Source: JAZKFR01 sp040386295 (GTDB taxonomy: Bacteria > Pseudomonadota > Gammaproteobacteria > Burkholderiales > Rhodocyclaceae). Taken from it: a stretch of DNA of 26,470 nucleotides. Location: positions 1-26,470 of the forward strand of contig JAZKFR010000055.1 in the NCBI GenBank assembly GCA_040386295.1. The letters run 5' to 3'. Positions 23,093 to 26,470 of this stretch are shown here, piece after piece. Both the position numbers and the translations under genes were made by a program. Below the pieces are notes generated by a model. The model saw only the letters and a list, made by a program, of their open reading frames with translations, did no database searches and was not told where the DNA came from. Numbering within the stretch: the stretch's first letter is position 1; every line of letters begins with the position of its first letter.

Positions 23093-23127
23093 GGCGTGAC
23101 GCTGGCGAAACAGCTTCACGCCGATTT
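23093..23127 (+). terminator. Terminator-like hairpin after ppiB
   Basis: GGCGTGA (23093-23099) pairs with TCACGCC (23116-23122), and GCTG with CAGC inside it, with one mismatch and a GCGAAA loop. The following GATTTT is a short T-run. It probably ends the TPR-to-ppiB transcript. Confidence 0.6.
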
Positions 23128-23368
23128 TCCTGCGGATTGAAATAACAAACGATTCGAAGCAGCATTCGTACAGAGCTTAAGCGCAGCTGTGAGCAGGCTA
23201 GACTCAGTGGCTCACCAGCTCACACCGACACACTCCAGACCGCCCCGCCAAGCTGACTGTGATTCATTCGTATAGAAACTATCAAAACAAAAAACGAAAC
23301 GAAGTATCACAGCCGCAGACCTCGCTGGCGCAAAGTAAGGCAACACACCCCATGCGTCATGGCTACAG

Positions 23369-23396
23369 GCATAGTGCATAGTGCATAGTGCATAGT
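23369..23396. repeat. 7-bp tandem repeat, four perfect copies
   Basis: GCATAGT is repeated four times without interruption, ending 47 bases before the lpxH ATG. The unit length is not a multiple of three and the repeat sits where a promoter or leader is expected, so copy-number change could alter lpxH expression. Confidence 0.9.
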
Positions 23397-23443
23397 GGAT
23401 TGATCGCTGCGTCAAGATTGATTCAGCAAAGGAATTAAGAAAA

Positions 23444-24217
23444 ATGGCAGACGCTCTAATTTTATTTATTTCCGATCTGCATTTATCACCCAACACGCCC
23501 GAACTCAACTCGCTGTTTCTTGAATTTCTGACTAAACACGCACGTGCAGCGCAGCAGTTATTTATTCTGGGCGACCTGTTTGACGCTTGGCCTGGCGATG
23601 ATTGTCTTGATGATCCAGACGACGCTTGGGCACGACAGATTGTGCACGCGCTACGTGCACTAAGCGATTCTGGCGTTGCCATCTCGCTACTACACGGCAA
23701 TCGCGATTTCTTATTGGGCGAGGATTTTGCTGCACGTAGCGGCGTACGTTTACTCAACGAGCCTTATCTGCTTTCTTTGCCGAGTTGGCAGTTTGTGCTG
23801 ACGCATGGCGACAGCTTATGTACGGACGATCACGCCTACCAGGCGTTTCGTCAGCAAGTACGGCAAACAGAATGGCGGCGCGATTTTCTCCAACAATCAC
23901 TCAAGCAACGCAAGGCAATAGCGGCCAGCCTGCGCCAAGAAAGCGAAGCGCATAAACGCGACAAAGCCGCTTACTTGATGGATGTAAACCTCGCCACCAG
24001 CGAAGACTTTCTCCGCGCAAATGGATACGCCACCTGCATCCACGGGCACACGCATCGCCCTGCAACACACCACCACATCGTCGATGGAATCCACGTAGAG
24101 CGTTGGGTACTCGCCGACTGGAACAGCCAAGCTGGCGAATACCTAGCCTGGAACGGCAAGGATTTACATCGACAAGCATTCGGACACGCGGGTCTGCTCA
24201 CGGAAAAAACGCTGTGA
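23444..24217 (+). CDS. lpxH: UDP-2,3-diacylglucosamine diphosphatase
   Basis: This 257-residue enzyme hydrolyses UDP-2,3-diacylglucosamine to lipid X, the fourth step of lipid A synthesis, at the inner membrane surface. Metal-binding motifs of the calcineurin-like phosphoesterase fold are all present: D11-x-H13, G-D-L-F-D at 43-47 (the common form has E for the second acid), G-N-R-D at 85-88, H121-G-D and H200-G-H-T-H-R-P. Length is slightly above the usual 240. The ATG has AAGGA about 12 bases upstream. recQ starts 19 bases after the stop, so the two are probably co-transcribed. A 7-bp repeat lies in its upstream region. Confidence 0.95.
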   Translation: MADALILFISDLHLSPNTPELNSLFLEFLTKHARAAQQLFILGDLFDAWPGDDCLDDPDDAWARQIVHALRALSDSGVAISLLHGNRDFLLGEDFAARSGVRLLNEPYLLSLPSWQFVLTHGDSLCTDDHAYQAFRQQVRQTEWRRDFLQQSLKQRKAIAASLRQESEAHKRDKAAYLMDVNLATSEDFLRANGYATCIHGHTHRPATHHHIVDGIHVERWVLADWNSQAGEYLAWNGKDLHRQAFGHAGLLTEKTL

Positions 24218-24236
24218 TCACTGTGATGATTCTGCG

Positions 24237-26057
24237 ATGAGTAGCGCTGCCCTAGAAACCTTACGCCGCGTTTTCGGCTACCCAGCTTTTCGTGGCGATC
24301 AAGCCGAAGTCATTGCACGCGTTATCGCTGGCGGTGACGCTCTGGTCTTGATGCCCACAGGCGGCGGAAAATCCTTGTGTTATCAAATACCCGCGCTCTT
24401 ACGTCAGGGCGTCGGCATCGTTGTCTCACCCTTGATTGCCCTGATGCAAGATCAAGTCGACGCCCTGCGCTTGGCTGGCGTGCGCGCCGCTTTTCTCAAT
24501 TCAACGCTTGACTTCAGTGCTGTCCTCGATACCGAGCGCCGCTTGATGCGGGGCGAACTCGACTTACTTTATGTGGCACCCGAACGCCTGCTGACAGAAC
24601 GCTTTATCGCCTTGCTCGACCAACTGATAGAGCGCAATCAACTGGCGCTGTTCGCGATCGACGAAGCGCACTGCGTATCGCAATGGGGACACGATTTTCG
24701 CCCTGAGTACATCCAGCTATCGATGCTGCACGAACGCTACCCGAGCATTCCCCGTATTGCCCTGACGGCAACGGCAGACGAGATCACTCGGCAAGAAATC
24801 ATCACGCGCTTAGGGCTGGACGGCGCCAAAACCTTCATCTCAAGCTTTGACCGCCCAAACATTCGATACAGCATCGTTGAACGCAACCATCCGCGCAAAC
24901 AGTTACTCGCTTTTCTCGCAGATCACCGCCATGAGGCCGGTATCGTTTATTGCTTATCGCGGCGCAAAGTCGACGAGACAGCAAACTGGTTAAACGAGCA
25001 AGGCATCCTCGCCCTGCCCTATCACGCTGGCCTGGCTGCCAGCAGTCGGCAACAGCATCAACAACGTTTTTTGCGCGAAGAAGGCATCGTCATGGTGGCC
25101 ACCATCGCTTTTGGTATGGGCATCGACAAGCCCGATGTGCGTTTCGTTGCGCACCTCGACTTACCCAAAAGTCTCGAGGCTTATTACCAAGAAACCGGGC
25201 GTGCTGGCCGCGACGGTGAAGCTTCTGAAGCCTGGATGACCTACGGACTGAACGATGTCGTCATCCACCGCCAAATGATCGACGAGTCAACCGCACCTGA
25301 CGCACAAAAAAGGGTTGAGCGACAAAAATTAGAAGCGATGCTGGCTTTCTGCGAATCAGCGCAATGCAGGCGTGTCGTTTTGCTCAATTATTTTGGCGAG
25401 GCGGCCACGCCCTGCGCTAACTGCGACGTCTGCCTTGATCCGCCGGAAGTATGGGACGGCACCATAGCAGCACAAAAAGCCTTGTCAGCCATCCTACGCA
25501 GCGGACAACGTTTCGGCGCTGGGCATTTAATCGATATTTTGCGCGGCAAGGCGACCGAGAAGGTCAAACAGTTTAGTCACCACGAACTGCCTACTTTTGG
25601 CGTTGGCGCCGACCTAGACGACATGGCTTGGCGCTCAGTATTTCGCCAACTACTGGCCAGCGGGATACTTGAAGCGGATGCGCAATCCTACGGCGCACTC
25701 AAGCTAACCGATAACGCACGTCCGATTCTCAAAGGTCAGCTCAAGTTGAATTTACGGCGCCAGCAAAACAACACGAAAGCGGCTAGCGCTAAGAAAATCA
25801 GTGGGGGCAGCGGATCTAGCCAAGCAGATCAGAATAATCCTTTGGTCAGCAGCTTGCGTGCTTGGCGCGCCGAGAAAGCGCGCGAACTAGGCGTCCCAGC
25901 GTACGTGGTCTTGCACGACAAAACCTTGCACGAGCTGGCATCGCTCAAACCAGAAAGCAGCGGCGATTTACTCAAGGTACCTGGCATTGGCGCAGCCAAA
26001 GCCGAACGCTACGGCTTAGCTTTGCTCGCACTGCTCTCAAAGCAAACGTCGAGCTAG
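24237..26057 (+). CDS. recQ: ATP-dependent DNA helicase RecQ
   Basis: This 606-residue 3'-5' helicase acts in recombination and in repair of stalled forks. The Walker A motif is P-T-G-G-G-K-S at 40-46 and the DEAH box is at 142-145, followed by the C-V-S-Q-W-G-H-D-F-R-P aromatic loop typical of RecQ. Helicase motifs V and VI appear as A-T-I-A-F-G-M-G-I-D-K-P-D-V-R and Q-E-T-G-R-A-G-R-D-G. A zinc site follows with C-E-S-A-Q-C-R-R and C-A-N-C-D-V-C, then the winged helix and a C-terminal HRDC domain (about 540-606), joined by an S-, G- and N-rich linker. All expected parts are present at normal length. It ends 8 bases from the convergent YdcH gene. Confidence 0.97.
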   Translation: MSSAALETLRRVFGYPAFRGDQAEVIARVIAGGDALVLMPTGGGKSLCYQIPALLRQGVGIVVSPLIALMQDQVDALRLAGVRAAFLNSTLDFSAVLDTERRLMRGELDLLYVAPERLLTERFIALLDQLIERNQLALFAIDEAHCVSQWGHDFRPEYIQLSMLHERYPSIPRIALTATADEITRQEIITRLGLDGAKTFISSFDRPNIRYSIVERNHPRKQLLAFLADHRHEAGIVYCLSRRKVDETANWLNEQGILALPYHAGLAASSRQQHQQRFLREEGIVMVATIAFGMGIDKPDVRFVAHLDLPKSLEAYYQETGRAGRDGEASEAWMTYGLNDVVIHRQMIDESTAPDAQKRVERQKLEAMLAFCESAQCRRVVLLNYFGEAATPCANCDVCLDPPEVWDGTIAAQKALSAILRSGQRFGAGHLIDILRGKATEKVKQFSHHELPTFGVGADLDDMAWRSVFRQLLASGILEADAQSYGALKLTDNARPILKGQLKLNLRRQQNNTKAASAKKISGGSGSSQADQNNPLVSSLRAWRAEKARELGVPAYVVLHDKTLHELASLKPESSGDLLKVPGIGAAKAERYGLALLALLSKQTSS

Positions 26058-26065
26058 CGGCAACG

Positions 26066-26278
26066 TCAAGCGAGAATATCGGGAACCAACAAGGCTTCTA
26101 GTTGGAAAATGCGATCTTTGAGCAGTAATTTGCGCTTTTTGAGGCGACGGATCAGCAAATCGTCTTTCGGCGGATGTTCCAGCAAGTGCTCAATGACCAG
26201 ATCCAAGTCTCGGTGCTCGCCTTGGAGTTCGGAAAGTTGCTCACGTACCTCGTCTAACTCTTCTTCGGTCAAATCCAC
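26066..26278 (-). CDS. YdcH/DUF465 family small coiled-coil protein
   Basis: This 70-residue protein matches the DUF465/YdcH family: an acidic helix (T-E-E-E-L-D-E-V-R-E-Q-L), the H-R-D-L-D-L-V-I segment and a basic second helix (L-I-R-R-L-K-K-R-K-L-L-L-K-D-R-I). It should form a helical hairpin. Its function is unknown. I chose GTG 26278 because GGGAGG lies 5 bases upstream and the length then fits the family. A longer frame to 26362 places 28 unrelated residues in front. It converges on recQ. Confidence 0.85.
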   Translation of the reverse strand: MDLTEEELDEVREQLSELQGEHRDLDLVIEHLLEHPPKDDLLIRRLKKRKLLLKDRIFQLEALLVPDILA

Positions 26279-26384
26279 AGTGACCTCCCTTATGCCGCTA
26301 CCTTGCTGTAACAACGTAGCGTTGACGACGCTTGTTTTATGACGACCCGAAGCAGAGCGCAAAAAATCTCACCCTAAACTGATC

Positions 26385-26470
26385 TTATGCAGCAAAAGCT
26401 TCCAGCAGGCGGGGTACAGCGATATTTTTCAATCGCACATAATCCGGCAAGCCGTCGCGATACGGCGGGT
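26385..26470 (-). CDS. 3' end of an unidentified gene
   Basis: A reverse frame runs from the right edge to a TAA at 26385-26387, giving 27 C-terminal residues: P-P-Y-R-D-G-L-P-D-Y-V-R-L-K-N-I-A-V, then P-R-L-L-E-A-F-A-A. The composition is protein-like and the direction matches the DUF465 gene downstream, but I do not recognise the family from so short a piece. Confidence 0.55.
   Translation of the reverse strand, partial: PPYRDGLPDYVRLKNIAVPRLLEAFAA

Larger units (their letters stand above)
23063..23443. other. 381-bp gap before lpxH
   Basis: I see no gene here. It holds the terminator-like hairpin after ppiB (23093-23127) and the 7-bp repeat (23369-23396). Otherwise the sequence looks non-coding. 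The lpxH promoter must be here but I could not place a convincing -35/-10 pair. Confidence 0.6.

Noticed and set aside
1..26470. CRISPR arrays, tRNA or rRNA genes, insertion sequences, prophage or toxin-antitoxin pairs
   Set aside because: Both strands were read for spaced repeats, tRNA-like cloverleaf ends, transposase motifs and small paired genes; none were seen. The gene content is housekeeping.

Overview
The window is ordinary chromosome of a Gram-negative bacterium, most likely a betaproteobacterium of the order Burkholderiales with mid-range GC. Evidence for the Gram-negative cell plan: LpxH (lipid A), a periplasmic cyclophilin, an exported L,D-transpeptidase-fold protein and SlmA. Evidence for Betaproteobacteria: the fmdB / DUF502 / aspS / nudB order, an AspRS carrying the His and Gly that mark the non-discriminating bacterial type, and the cysS / TPR / ppiA / ppiB / lpxH cluster. 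Genus cannot be read from the sequence. One 10-N assembly gap (19999-20008) lies inside a gene.

Layout. 1-375: 3' end of a prepilin peptidase. 539-3967: fmdB, DUF502 membrane protein, aspS, nudB, all forward and close-packed. 3939-4145 (reverse): a small cysteine-rich CWC protein overlapping the nudB tail. 4270-7219: rhodanese, nadA, a perfect 36-bp palindrome, slmA and riboflavin synthase. 7220-7815: a 600-bp gap with what look like gene remnants and a 14-bp triple repeat carrying three TTGACA boxes. 7816-12384: a CHASE3-GAF-GGDEF diguanylate cyclase and glnE. 12430-13727: divergent rsmI and yraN. 13790-17774: the heat-shock cluster grpE-dnaK-dnaJ, with well-formed sigma-32 promoters before grpE and before dnaK, closed by a strong terminator shared with the convergent cysS (17889-19292). 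19569-23062: a TPR lipoprotein-like/exported protein (with the gap), a YkuD L,D-transpeptidase-family protein, ppiA and ppiB, overlapping or nearly so. 23444-26057: lpxH and recQ. 26066-26278 (reverse): a YdcH/DUF465 protein, then the 3' end of an unidentified reverse gene.

How the genes relate: most are housekeeping (translation: aspS, cysS, rsmI; folding: grpE, dnaK, dnaJ, ppiA, ppiB; cofactors: nadA, ribE, nudB; envelope and division: lpxH, L,D-transpeptidase, slmA; nitrogen control: glnE; repair: recQ). The one signalling gene, the diguanylate cyclase, sits beside the remnant-bearing gap and has a G/C strand balance unlike its neighbours.

I found no new multi-gene system, phage, transposon, CRISPR array, tRNA or rRNA. 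The observations most worth checking are regulatory: a hairpin that would mask the grpE ribosome-binding site and whose 5' arm coincides with the sigma-32 -10 box, and three separate short tandem repeats (8 bp x3, 14 bp x3, 7 bp x4), each just upstream of a gene.
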